DNA from: Mycosynbacter sp964593465
GTDB taxonomy: Bacteria; Patescibacteriota; Saccharimonadia; Saccharimonadales; Saccharimonadaceae
Assembly: GCA_964593465.1 (NCBI GenBank)
Contig: CAZQJY010000011.1
Coordinates: 1 to 22,420 of the forward strand
DNA: 22,420 nucleotides
Reading direction: 5' to 3'
Each line of letters begins with the position of its first letter. Positions within the stretch are counted from its first letter, which is position 1. Of the stretch, positions 6,489-13,846 are shown piece by piece. A program made the translations under genes and the position numbers. The notes below the pieces were generated by a model, which searched no databases, was not told the origin of the DNA, and saw only the letters and a list, made by a program, of their open reading frames with translations.

Positions 6489-7775
6489 ATGAAGATTGCA
6501 ATTGCAGGTTATGGTATCGAAGGCGAAGTAAATTATCGGTACTGGAACACATCAGATAACGAGCTGGTGATTGTCGATGAAAACGATAAGCTAGAACGGT
6601 TGCTGCCAGACGGTGCGCAGACGATGTTGGGCGCAGGTGTCTTTAGCCAGCTCCAGGGTTTTGATATGGTGGTGCGTACCGCGAGTTTGTCACCCTATAA
6701 GCTAGCGACAGATGGTAAGATATGGTCGGCAACCAATGAGTTTTTTGCTAAATGTCCAGCACCTATCATTGGCGTGACAGGAACAAAAGGTAAGGGTACT
6801 ACGAGTAGCCTGATTACTGCAATACTACGGGCGGCAGGTCGGACAGTTCATTTAGTAGGTAATATCGGGACGCCTGCATTAGAAATATTGCCAAGTATAC
6901 AGCCGAGTGACATTGTCGTGTTTGAGATGAGTAGCTTTCAGTTGTGGGATATTGAAAAATCACCACACACAGCCGTGATTTTACTTATAGAACCAGATCA
7001 CCTCAACATACATAAAGATATGGATGACTATGTACGTGCCAAGCAAAATATTCGTCGTTTTCAGGTGACGGACGATGTGTGTATTTACCACCCTACTAAT
7101 GAGCTATCGCGCGAAGCGGCGTATGTGTCGAGTGTTAATACACCAGTTCGCTACGGCGTAGTGGATGAGGGTGGCGTATATGTGCATGACGGCTATTTTA
7201 TGCAAGGTGAGCAGCAGGTGTGTGCGGTAAGTAAGCTGCAGCTAATAGGCCAGCATAATGTCGAAAATGCCTGTGCAGCAATTACTGTAGCGCTGGCGTA
7301 CGGCGTGAGTATAGAAGATATTGCGCGTGGGCTGCAAGATTTTTCAGGATTGCCGCACCGCCTGGAGTTCGTAGCAGAACGGAGTGGAGTAGATTACTAT
7401 AACGATAGTTTTTCTTCGGCACCATCGGCTACAGTTGCGGCAATTCGAGCGTTTGAACGTCCCGAAGTTGTGATAATTGGTGGTGTAGATAAAGGTGCGG
7501 ATTTTGCTGAGCTACATGAGTTAATTCGTACTACAAATGTAGCCAAGAAAGTCGTACTCATTGGCGAAATACGACACAAACTAGCAAAGATTTTCCATGA
7601 TGTAGACATATATGTGTCAGATGCGACGCTGATGCGTGAGGTGGTGCATGATGCAGCACAGTTTACAGAATCTGGCGACGTGGTGATTCTGAGCCCTGCC
7701 TGTGCAAGTTTCGATATGTTCAAGAATTTTTACGACCGGGGCGATCAATTTCGTAGAGTAGTGGGTGAGTTGTGA
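6489..7775 (+). CDS. murD2: UDP-N-acetylmuramoyl-L-alanine--L-glutamate ligase (MurD2-type Mur ligase)
   Basis: A 428-residue Mur ligase. It has an N-terminal nucleotide-fold domain (KIAIAGYGIEG), the ATP loop GTKGKGTT at 98-105, EMSSFQL at 146-152, EPDHLNIH at 168-175, a candidate carbamylated lysine K185, QHNVENACAA near 255-264, GLPHRLE at 287-293, and the MurD-like C-terminal signature LSPACASFDMFKNF at 401-414. The segment NDSFSSAPSAT (305-315) replaces the NDSKATN motif that helps position D-Glu in ordinary MurD. The immediate downstream MurL homologue makes MurD2 the best call: it adds L-Glu to UDP-MurNAc-L-Ala and MurL then inverts it. The assignment as MurD2 rather than MurD rests on that neighbour and the changed motif. 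GTGA overlap with murL couples the pair. Confidence 0.85.
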   Translation: MKIAIAGYGIEGEVNYRYWNTSDNELVIVDENDKLERLLPDGAQTMLGAGVFSQLQGFDMVVRTASLSPYKLATDGKIWSATNEFFAKCPAPIIGVTGTKGKGTTSSLITAILRAAGRTVHLVGNIGTPALEILPSIQPSDIVVFEMSSFQLWDIEKSPHTAVILLIEPDHLNIHKDMDDYVRAKQNIRRFQVTDDVCIYHPTNELSREAAYVSSVNTPVRYGVVDEGGVYVHDGYFMQGEQQVCAVSKLQLIGQHNVENACAAITVALAYGVSIEDIARGLQDFSGLPHRLEFVAERSGVDYYNDSFSSAPSATVAAIRAFERPEVVIIGGVDKGADFAELHELIRTTNVAKKVVLIGEIRHKLAKIFHDVDIYVSDATLMREVVHDAAQFTESGDVVILSPACASFDMFKNFYDRGDQFRRVVGEL

Positions 7776-9046
7776 GTCGATTTATTTTCGAAAAATATAG
7801 TTTCAATGAGGTTAATTACGTGGCTGAGTTTCACTATCGTTTTGAGGATAGTGAGCGGCAGTTTGTCGAGCGTATAGAGTTCTCAGGCGTAGGCGGCAAG
7901 TATGACCATGTAGCTCTAGACAGAGCTTTGCGTTTGGCACACCTTCTGGTGGGCACGTCGTATTACAAAGCGTTTCCTACGCCAGATGTTGATGTAGCTA
8001 CTGGTGGCATCGATGAATGGCAAGCAGGTTTTTTAAACTATGTGTATCAAGAGGGTTTGAGTCAATTTGCATTTGAAAACAACCTTGCACAACAGGATTT
8101 GGCGCAGTTTGTAGCTAGTAGCAGTGATGAGTCAAATCAAGTGCCATATACTGGCGAAGGTATTATAGCGATGCAAAGTGGCGGCAAAGACTCGCTACTC
8201 GTGGCCGCACTACTGGAAGAAAGCTCTACTAGCTACACACCTTTTTACATTAGCTCGACAGACAATCACCCTGCGATACTGGATACACTGACAGAACCAC
8301 TCACAAAAGCCTGGCGTACGCTCGATAAAAAAGCGCTGCAACAGGCGAGCGAAGACGGTGGTAAGAACGGCCATGTGCCAGTAACGTACATTGCGCTCAG
8401 TTATGCACTTATTCAGGCAATATTGTTAGGTAAAAACACCGTACTTATGGCCGTCGCGCACGAGGGCGAGGAGCCGCACGAGTGGATTGGTGAGCTACCG
8501 GTGAACCACCAGTGGTCTAAAACCTGGCAGGCCGAGCAGCTATTTGTAGAATACGTACAGCGCTATGTTTCGCCAGATATCCGCGTAGGCTCCCCTCTGC
8601 GTCAGTATAGTGAGCTCAAAGTAACAGAACTGTTTGCGAAGTATGCATGGTCACGTTTTGGCGAACAGTTTAGCTCGTGCAATGTTGCTAATTACCAACA
8701 AGGTGCAGATAATACCAAACTAGTCTGGTGCGGCAAATGCCCTAAGTGTGCGAATTCGTATTTATTATTTTCACCCTTTGTATCACCGAGTGAGTTGCAG
8801 GCAAGGCTTGGCGGTGAACTGTACACTGATGTATCACTCATAGAAACATTCAAGGGACTTTTGGGAATAGATGGTGTAATGAAACCATTTGAGTGTGTGG
8901 GCGAGGTGGCCGAATTACGCCAAGCATATCACTTGTCTCAGGAAAATGGTTACGAATCATTGCTATTTGATGTACCGAAATCAGACTTCTCTGTTGATGA
9001 ATTGCATCCGTCGCAAGACTGGACTACTGCACTATTAGAGGGCTAA
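7772..9046 (+). CDS. murL: UDP-MurNAc-L-Ala-L-Glu epimerase (MurL)
   Basis: A 424-residue protein of the MurL family known from Xanthomonas oryzae, where it epimerises the terminal L-Glu of UDP-MurNAc-L-Ala-L-Glu to D-Glu using ATP. Key visible parts are a PP-loop-type nucleotide motif SGGKDS at 136-141, NGHVPVT at 199-205, VNHQWSKT at 244-251, and a cysteine cluster with C303 and WCGKCPKC at 319-326, probably a metal site. It starts with GTG at 7772 inside the murD2 stop (GTGA), an operon arrangement seen with the characterised pair. This would supply D-Glu without a free glutamate racemase (MurI). I recognise the family from motifs and context and have not run an alignment. Confidence 0.85.
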   Translation: MSRFIFEKYSFNEVNYVAEFHYRFEDSERQFVERIEFSGVGGKYDHVALDRALRLAHLLVGTSYYKAFPTPDVDVATGGIDEWQAGFLNYVYQEGLSQFAFENNLAQQDLAQFVASSSDESNQVPYTGEGIIAMQSGGKDSLLVAALLEESSTSYTPFYISSTDNHPAILDTLTEPLTKAWRTLDKKALQQASEDGGKNGHVPVTYIALSYALIQAILLGKNTVLMAVAHEGEEPHEWIGELPVNHQWSKTWQAEQLFVEYVQRYVSPDIRVGSPLRQYSELKVTELFAKYAWSRFGEQFSSCNVANYQQGADNTKLVWCGKCPKCANSYLLFSPFVSPSELQARLGGELYTDVSLIETFKGLLGIDGVMKPFECVGEVAELRQAYHLSQENGYESLLFDVPKSDFSVDELHPSQDWTTALLEG

Positions 9047-9073
9047 GTAGGTGTATTACCCCGTGGTAACGAA

Positions 9074-9130
9074 AACCGCCCCACCGAAGGAGTCTTGCCT
9101 GTTGCAGGGCGGTTCTCGACTTCGATGGGG
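9074..9130 (-). terminator. Alternative hairpins between murL and the unknown minus gene
   Basis: Two mutually exclusive pairings share bases 9079-9081. One is AACCGCCC (9074-9081) with GGGCGGTT (9107-9114). The other is an 11-nt arm 9079-9089 with 9120-9130 (one mismatch), which abuts the stop codon at 9131. Read on the minus strand the first ends in a T-run and looks like a terminator, with the second as its competitor. A smaller hairpin TTACC/GGTAA follows murL at about 9055-9070. Confidence 0.5.
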
Positions 9131-9439
9131 CTAAGTGGGCTCTACTTCTATCCACTTTCCGCTGACCTTGATATCCGAAATAGCCAGGTAGCTTACGTTC
9201 TTACTAGACTGCGCGGTGTAACGCACACGCCATAGGTTGTCTGGGTCGTTCATATAGCTACGCACATCGAGCTCGTCAGGAATTGAGACCCAGAAGTCGG
9301 TGTGTTTGTTATCTTGCTCAGTAATACGGATCTTGAGCTTTCGAGGAGTAGCTGTACCAACCCTTGCGGGTCCGGTGAGCTCCATGACTCTAGCGGGCAG
9401 TAGAAGTTGGATATGGGAAAGAGCACTTACAGTTGCCAT
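9131..9439 (-). CDS. Unknown small protein upstream of the S10 operon
   Basis: A 102-residue protein (MATVSALSHIQLLLPARVM...) with no membrane segment, rich in short alternating hydrophobic stretches that suggest a beta fold (LKIRITE, FWVSIPDEL, LWRVRYTA, YLAISDIKVSG). I do not recognise a family. Coding is supported by a strong Shine-Dalgarno (AAGGAG on the minus strand, 9446-9451, 6 nt before the ATG) and a plausible promoter further out. Like the unknown gene at 215-652 it is a lone minus-strand gene at a broken ribosomal junction, with a hairpin in its leader, but its codon use is not unusually GC-rich. No similarity between the two proteins is evident. Confidence 0.7.
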   Translation of the reverse strand: MATVSALSHIQLLLPARVMELTGPARVGTATPRKLKIRITEQDNKHTDFWVSIPDELDVRSYMNDPDNLWRVRYTAQSSKNVSYLAISDIKVSGKWIEVEPT

Positions 9440-9462
9440 GACAGACTCCTTTGTTGTGTGAT

Positions 9463-9507
9463 TCCGAGGGTTTCTCGGATGCTGTCATATTACTATAATG
9501 TCATATT
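9463..9507 (-). promoter_or_regulatory. Leader hairpin and direct repeats upstream of the unknown gene
   Basis: TCCGAG/CTCGGA (9463-9468/9474-9479) forms a small hairpin in the leader. The plus-strand word TGTCATATT occurs twice with a 16-bp period (9483-9491 and 9499-9507), straddling the predicted -10 region of the minus promoter, as an operator might. Confidence 0.4.
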
Positions 9508-9523
9508 CTAATTATATTTGCAA
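9495..9523 (-). promoter_or_regulatory. Promoter of the unknown gene at 9131-9439
   Basis: On the minus strand, TTGCAA (9518-9523), a 17-nt spacer, then CATTAT (9495-9500) preceded by TGA, an extended -10 arrangement. TATAGT slightly downstream is an alternative -10. Confidence 0.5.
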
Positions 9524-9559
9524 TGATGATACGACAAATAAGAAAGTACTGTCAAACTC

Positions 9560-9589
9560 TTGACTCTTGCCCCTAATCTATGCTATAGT
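9560..9589 (+). promoter_or_regulatory. Promoter of the rplC-rpsH operon
   Basis: TTGACT (9560-9565), 18-nt spacer, TATAGT (9584-9589). The predicted start near 9596 gives a leader of about 120 nt that carries a long hairpin. Confidence 0.75.
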
Positions 9590-9626
9590 CAGAAAGTTAC
9601 TTTTATGTACAAAAAATATCAAGCGA

Positions 9627-9695
9627 CCTTGGTGAGTTGACAGGTCCCGGAGCTGGAGGAAACAAAAGCAGCAGGGAAACCAGTAGCCACCAAGG
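9627..9695 (+). promoter_or_regulatory. Structured mRNA leader of rplC, candidate ribosomal-protein autoregulatory element
   Basis: A three-helix elongated hairpin can be drawn: P1 CCTTGGTG/CACCAAGG (9627-9634/9688-9695, 8 perfect bp); P2 GGT-CCC with GGG-aa-ACC (9643-9648/9674-9681, with a two-A bulge); P3 GCTG/CAGC (9652-9655/9669-9672), capped by an A-rich 13-nt loop. It lies 24 nt before the rplC ATG. S10 operons in several phyla are controlled by L4 or another operon product binding such a leader; which protein binds here is unknown, and this fold does not match a leader I can name. Confidence 0.6.
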
Positions 9696-9719
9696 ATTTT
9701 AAGTGGGAGAATGAGGGCT

Positions 9720-10334
9720 ATGAAAGCACTTCTCGGTACCAAAATTGGTATGACCCAAATCATCGGCGAAGATGGTCGCGTGACTCCAATCACACTCATC
9801 CAAGCTGGCCCTGTGACTGTGACTCAGGTAAAAACCGTTGAAACAGACGGCTACAACGCAGTTCAGGTAGCATATGGTGAGGGTAAGAACCTGAGCAAGG
9901 CCGTGGCAGGACACACAAAGTCTGCCAAAGTGACTCCGAAGCATATTCGGGAAATCCGCGTCGCAGAACTACCAGATGGTCTCAAGGTAGGTGACGTAAT
10001 CGATGTAAACACGTTTGAACTAGGTGAGTTGGTTCAGGCGACGGGCACATCAAAGGGTAAAGGTTTTGCAGGAACTGTAAAACGACACAACTTTAATACA
10101 AGCGCAAAGTCTCATGGTGGCAACGGCGTGGTTCGTCGCGTCGGTTCAATCGGCTCGATGTATCCACAAAAAGTCTTCAAGGGTAAGAAAATGCCTGGCC
10201 GCATGGGTCACGATCAAGTGACAGTGAAAAACTTGGCAGTCGCGTACATCGACGCCGAGACAAACTTGATTGGACTACGTGGCGCTGTACCAGGACCTCG
10301 CAAGGGTCTGGTAGTAATCGGAGGTAAGGCATAA
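9720..10334 (+). CDS. rplC: 50S ribosomal protein L3 (uL3)
   Basis: L3, an early assembly protein near the peptidyl-transferase centre. The start KALLGTKIGMTQ and the conserved block FKGKKMPGRMGHDQVT near residues 155-170 identify it. Two in-frame ATGs exist, at 9711 and 9720. I prefer 9720 (204 residues), because it matches the family N-terminus and leaves GGGAG (9705-9709) 10 nt upstream, whereas from 9711 that site would be only 1 nt away. L3 usually follows rpsJ directly; here it is the first gene of its operon. TAATG overlap with rplD. Confidence 0.97.
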   Translation: MKALLGTKIGMTQIIGEDGRVTPITLIQAGPVTVTQVKTVETDGYNAVQVAYGEGKNLSKAVAGHTKSAKVTPKHIREIRVAELPDGLKVGDVIDVNTFELGELVQATGTSKGKGFAGTVKRHNFNTSAKSHGGNGVVRRVGSIGSMYPQKVFKGKKMPGRMGHDQVTVKNLAVAYIDAETNLIGLRGAVPGPRKGLVVIGGKA

Positions 10335-10945
10335 TGGCTGATACTACAGCAACCAAGAAAGCGACTTTGCCCAAAGAAGTTTTCGCAGTAGAAGTGCCAA
10401 ACCACGAACTACTGAAGCTAGCGTATGATTCATACCTAGCAAACAACCGCCTCGCCAGCGCAACCACGAAAACTCGTGGCGAAGTACGCGGCGGTGGTAA
10501 AAAACCATGGAAGCAAAAAGGTACTGGCCGTGCACGTTTTGGTAGCACCCGCAACCCAATCTGGCGCACAGGTGGTATCGTATTTGGTCCACGCGGCAAC
10601 GAAAACTTCACCAAGAAGCTCTCTAAGACTTCTAAGCGTGTAGCCGTAAAGCAGGCGCTAACGCTTGCAAACGAGGCCAAGAAAATTGCCATTGACGATA
10701 TCAAAACAACTGGCAAAACTGCTGAAGTTGCAAAATATCTAGCAGACAAAAAACTCGACCGTAAGGTGCTTGTTGTTGCCGAGAAGACTCCAGAGTTGAT
10801 TCGTGCAACTGGCAACATCCAGGCGGTTCGACTTGTAAGCCCAAGCTTCATCAGTGTCTATGACGTGCTCAACGCAGATCACATTGTGATTAGTGCCAAA
10901 GCTATCGACACTATCAAAGCATGGCTAGTAGGAGGAGAGGCATAA
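10334..10945 (+). CDS. rplD: 50S ribosomal protein L4 (uL4)
   Basis: A 203-residue L4. The motif RGGGKKPWKQKGTGRARFGSTR is shortened here to its core GGGKKPWKQKGTGRAR (around residues 53-68), the extended loop that reaches into the exit tunnel, followed by GGIVFGPRG. Its start overlaps the rplC stop by one base (TAATG). In E. coli L4 is the feedback regulator of the S10 operon, so it is the first candidate partner for the structured leader at 9627-9695. Length and motifs are normal. Confidence 0.98.
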   Translation: MADTTATKKATLPKEVFAVEVPNHELLKLAYDSYLANNRLASATTKTRGEVRGGGKKPWKQKGTGRARFGSTRNPIWRTGGIVFGPRGNENFTKKLSKTSKRVAVKQALTLANEAKKIAIDDIKTTGKTAEVAKYLADKKLDRKVLVVAEKTPELIRATGNIQAVRLVSPSFISVYDVLNADHIVISAKAIDTIKAWLVGGEA

Positions 10946-11265
10946 TGAAACCCATTAGCGTTATCCCACGTGCGACCGAAAAGGCGTACACACAGATTAC
11001 AGAAAAAAATACCTACATCTTCGACGTGCCACTCACAGCCAACAAGCAGCAAATCGCTGAAGCTGTAGAAGCACAGTTTGAGGTGAAGGTTGCAGGTGTC
11101 AAAGTCGTGGTACAGCAAGGCAAAGCAGTTCGTTTCTCTCGTGGAAAAAACCGCTACCCAGGCACAACCAAACGCAAAGACACCAAAAAAGCCTATGTAA
11201 AGCTTGCCGAAGGCAGCTCTATCCAGGTGTTTGAGCAACCAACAGAAAGTGAGGAGAAGAAGTAA
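10945..11265 (+). CDS. rplW: 50S ribosomal protein L23 (uL23)
   Basis: A 106-residue L23, which binds 23S rRNA at the tunnel exit and is the docking site of trigger factor and SRP in other bacteria. Typical segments are PRATEKAYTQI near the start, YIFDVPLTANKQQIAEAVE, and the basic tip GKNRYPGTTKRKDTKKAYV. The start is the ATG at 10945, which overlaps the rplD stop (TAATG) with AGGAGGAGAG just upstream; a longer in-frame start at 10921 lies inside rplD and is unlikely. A short acidic tail follows the core. Confidence 0.97.
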   Translation: MKPISVIPRATEKAYTQITEKNTYIFDVPLTANKQQIAEAVEAQFEVKVAGVKVVVQQGKAVRFSRGKNRYPGTTKRKDTKKAYVKLAEGSSIQVFEQPTESEEKK

Positions 11266-12104
11266 TGGCTATCCAGCAATACAACCCAACTACTCCTGCG
11301 CGTCGTGGTATGACAAGCCAAGATTTGAGCGAAATCACGACCAAAAAACCACTTAAAAGCTTGATCAAGACCAAAAAGCAAAATGCAGGCCGCAACAACC
11401 AAGGTCGCATCACTGTACGTCACCGCGGTGGCGGTGTCAAACGACACTACCGCTTGCTCAACCACAAGCTGGCAAACGGCTTGGAGTTGACTGTCGAAGA
11501 GATCGAGTACGACCCAAACCGATCTGCGCGTATTGCACGTGTCAAAGATCAGCATGGTTTGTACCACTACATCTTGGCTGACACTCAGATGCAAAAAGGC
11601 AAGAAAATCGCTAGCGGCGAAGAAGCTCCTATCGAAGCATCAAACCGTATGCCACTTGCCCGCATCCCTGTCGGTACACAAATCTACGCAATCGAGCTCC
11701 AAAAGGGCAAAGGTGCGCAGATGGTACGCAGTGCTGGTACAAAAGCACAGCTGATGGCCAAAGAAGGTGAGTACGCACAGATTAAATTGCCATCTGGCGA
11801 AGTTCGCCGCGTTCGCCTAGAGTGCGAAGCGACTATTGGTGTCGTGGGCAACGTCCAGCACCAAAACGTCAAAATTGGTAGCGCAGGTCGCAACCGACGC
11901 AAGGGTAAGCGCCCAAGTGTTCGTGGTGTTGTGATGAATGCCGCAGACCACCCGCATGGTGGTGGTGACGGCGGTCGTCATGGTAGTGGTAAGCCACCAC
12001 GTACGCCATGGGGTCAGCTCACACTCGGCTATCGTACACGACGACGCAAAGATACTGGCAAGCTTATTGTTAAAAGTCGCCATGAAGCGAAGAGGAAGAG
12101 GTAA
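11265..12104 (+). CDS. rplB: 50S ribosomal protein L2 (uL2)
   Basis: A 279-residue L2, needed for subunit association and the peptidyl-transferase centre. The conserved features are RHRGGGVKRHYR near 50-61, the SH3/OB-like core with GTQIYAIEL, and the highly conserved C-terminal loop NAADHPHGGGDGGRHG with GKPPRTPWG; the histidine within the HPHGGG motif is present. Start by TAATG overlap with rplW. Normal length. Confidence 0.99.
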   Translation: MAIQQYNPTTPARRGMTSQDLSEITTKKPLKSLIKTKKQNAGRNNQGRITVRHRGGGVKRHYRLLNHKLANGLELTVEEIEYDPNRSARIARVKDQHGLYHYILADTQMQKGKKIASGEEAPIEASNRMPLARIPVGTQIYAIELQKGKGAQMVRSAGTKAQLMAKEGEYAQIKLPSGEVRRVRLECEATIGVVGNVQHQNVKIGSAGRNRRKGKRPSVRGVVMNAADHPHGGGDGGRHGSGKPPRTPWGQLTLGYRTRRRKDTGKLIVKSRHEAKRKR

Positions 12105-12107
12105 TAT

Positions 12108-12374
12108 ATGAGTCGATCACTCAAGAAGGGTCCATATGTCGATTTCAAGCTCGCTAAAAAAGTAGCAGCTCTGAAGTCTGGCGACCGCACGATTACCAAG
12201 ACCTGGGCTCGCGCAAGCACTATCACGCCAGAAATGGTTGGATTTACGTTTGCGGTACACAATGGTCGCGTGCACGTACCTGTGCTCATCACGGAAAACA
12301 TGGTTGGTCACAAACTCGGTGAGTTTAGCCCAACCCGCAAGTTCCGCAAGCACGGTGGAAAGGATAAGAAGTAA
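12108..12374 (+). CDS. rpsS: 30S ribosomal protein S19 (uS19)
   Basis: An 88-residue S19, which forms the head of the small subunit with S13 and contacts the B1 bridge. Diagnostic stretches are MSRSLKKGPYVD at the start, TWARASTITPEMVGFTFAVHNG, and HKLGEFSPTRKFRKHGG near the C-terminus. It starts 3 nt after the rplB stop and its stop overlaps the rplV start (TAATG). Normal size. Confidence 0.99.
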   Translation: MSRSLKKGPYVDFKLAKKVAALKSGDRTITKTWARASTITPEMVGFTFAVHNGRVHVPVLITENMVGHKLGEFSPTRKFRKHGGKDKK

Positions 12375-12790
12375 TGGCTGAAGCAACTACAGTTCGCGCA
12401 TACATCAAAGGTATCGACCTGACGCCGCGCAAAGTAAGTATTGTTGCAAGCCTGGTGCGTGGTCGCACAGTTGCCGATGCATTGGTAATCCTAGACCACA
12501 CACCGCGCCGCGCTGCAACACCAGTACGCAAAGCAATTGCGTCTGCTGCAGCCAATGCGACAAACAACCACGGCTTGGATGCCAAGACACTTGAGATTAC
12601 AACACTCAGTGTGACTGCCGGTCCTCGCCTCAAGCGTTTCAAGCCGCACATGCGTGGTATGGCGCTACCTTTCCAGAAGAAAACCAGCCATATTTTGGTA
12701 GAAGTTTCTGGCGCACCAAAGCCAGTCAAAAAACCTGCTGCCAAAAAAGCTGTCGCTGAAAAACCAGCTAAGAAAGAAGAGGAGAAGTAG
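12374..12790 (+). CDS. rplV: 50S ribosomal protein L22 (uL22)
   Basis: A 138-residue L22: globular domain VRAYIKGIDLTPRKVSIVA and SAAANATNNHGLD, then the beta-hairpin loop GPRLKRFKPHMRGMALPFQKKTSHI that lines the exit tunnel (macrolide-relevant region). The core ends near residue 115. A Lys/Ala/Pro-rich tail of about 23 residues (KPAAKKAVAEKPAKKEEEK) extends it beyond the usual 110-115 residues. Similar low-complexity tails occur on several ribosomal proteins in this window. Confidence 0.98.
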   Translation: MAEATTVRAYIKGIDLTPRKVSIVASLVRGRTVADALVILDHTPRRAATPVRKAIASAAANATNNHGLDAKTLEITTLSVTAGPRLKRFKPHMRGMALPFQKKTSHILVEVSGAPKPVKKPAAKKAVAEKPAKKEEEK

Positions 12791-12792
12791 AC

Positions 12793-13431
12793 ATGGGACA
12801 AAAAGTAAACCCAATTAGCTTCCGTCTGCAAGTTCACAAAAACTGGGATTCTCGCTGGTTTGCCAACAAGCGTGATTTTAGCAAGTGGCTCGCAGAAGAC
12901 GTCAAGATTCGCGAACTCATCGAAAAGAAGTTTGCGTCACGTCCGACAATTGATCGCATCGAAATCGAGCGCTCTGCAAACCAAGTGACTATCACTATCC
13001 ATACTGCAAAAGCAGGTGTGGTGATTGGTCGTGGTGGTGCAGGTGTGCAAGAACTCAAGGCGCAGCTCGAAAAAGTTGCTAGCCTGCCTGTGCGCATCAA
13101 CATCGAAGAAGTAAAACGTCCAGAGCTTTCGGCGAAACTTGTTGCAGAAAACATCGCTCGCCAGCTCGAACGCCGCATCAACTTCCGCCGCGCGGTCAAG
13201 ATGTCGGCTCAAAACACTATGAACGCTGGCGCCAAAGGTATTCGTATCGAGGTAGCTGGTCGACTCAACAATGCTGAGATGGCTCGTCGCGAAAAGGTAA
13301 TCGAAGGCTCAGTGCCACTCCACACACTTCGTGCGGATATCGATTTCCATTCTGCACGCGCTATGTGTGCAGGTGTGGGTATCATCGGTGTAAAGGTCTG
13401 GATCTATAAAGGCGAAAGGAGCGATTCATAA
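12793..13431 (+). CDS. rpsC: 30S ribosomal protein S3 (uS3)
   Basis: A 212-residue S3 with an N-terminal MGQKVNPISFRLQV signature, a KH type II domain whose GxxG loop is in VVIGRGGAGVQELK (about 76-89), and the C-terminal domain with AKGIRIEVAGRLNNAEMAR and a GVIGVKVWIYKGE-type end (IIGVKVWIYKGE). S3 forms the mRNA entry pore with S4 and S5. It starts 2 nt after rplV and overlaps rplP (TAATG). Confidence 0.99.
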   Translation: MGQKVNPISFRLQVHKNWDSRWFANKRDFSKWLAEDVKIRELIEKKFASRPTIDRIEIERSANQVTITIHTAKAGVVIGRGGAGVQELKAQLEKVASLPVRINIEEVKRPELSAKLVAENIARQLERRINFRRAVKMSAQNTMNAGAKGIRIEVAGRLNNAEMARREKVIEGSVPLHTLRADIDFHSARAMCAGVGIIGVKVWIYKGERSDS

Positions 13432-13844
13432 TGTTGCTCCCTAAGAAAACCAAATTCCGCAAGACGTTCAAAGGCAAAAATGATGGCGTGGCTACTCGTG
13501 GCAACTACATCGCCTTTGGCGACTACGCGCTCCAGTCACAGTCAAACAGTGATATTACCAGTCGCCAGATCGAGTCAGCTCGTCAGGCGATGACCCGCTA
13601 CATCAAGCGTGGTGGTAAAATCTGGATTCGTATCTTCCCGCACACACCTATCACTCGCAAGCCTGTGGGACTCAAGATGGGTATGGGCAAAGGTAACCCT
13701 GAATTCTTCGCAGCCAAGGTAAAAGCCGGCACTGTGATGTTTGAAATGAAGGGTGTTGAAGAAGAAGTGGCTCGCGAAGCAATGCGACTCGCAGCACACA
13801 AGCTACCTGTAAAAACTAAATTCATCAAGCGAGAGGAGGCGTAA
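13431..13844 (+). CDS. rplP: 50S ribosomal protein L16 (uL16)
   Basis: A 137-residue L16: LLPKKTKFRKTFKGKNDG at the start, FGDYALQS, the central SARQAMTRYIKRGGKIWIRIFPHTPITRKP, MGMGKGNPEFF and a C-terminal helix. L16 organises the aminoacyl-tRNA site of the large subunit. The Arg of the RIFPHTPITRKP-type segment, the region bearing the hydroxylation site in E. coli, is conserved. Overlaps rpsC by TAATG; ends 2 nt before rpmC. Confidence 0.98.
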   Translation: MLLPKKTKFRKTFKGKNDGVATRGNYIAFGDYALQSQSNSDITSRQIESARQAMTRYIKRGGKIWIRIFPHTPITRKPVGLKMGMGKGNPEFFAAKVKAGTVMFEMKGVEEEVAREAMRLAAHKLPVKTKFIKREEA

Positions 13845-13846
13845 TC

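Noticed and set aside
10177..10851. 224-codon minus-strand frame within rplC/rplD
   Set aside because: It lies fully opposite conserved ribosomal genes and shows no family features.
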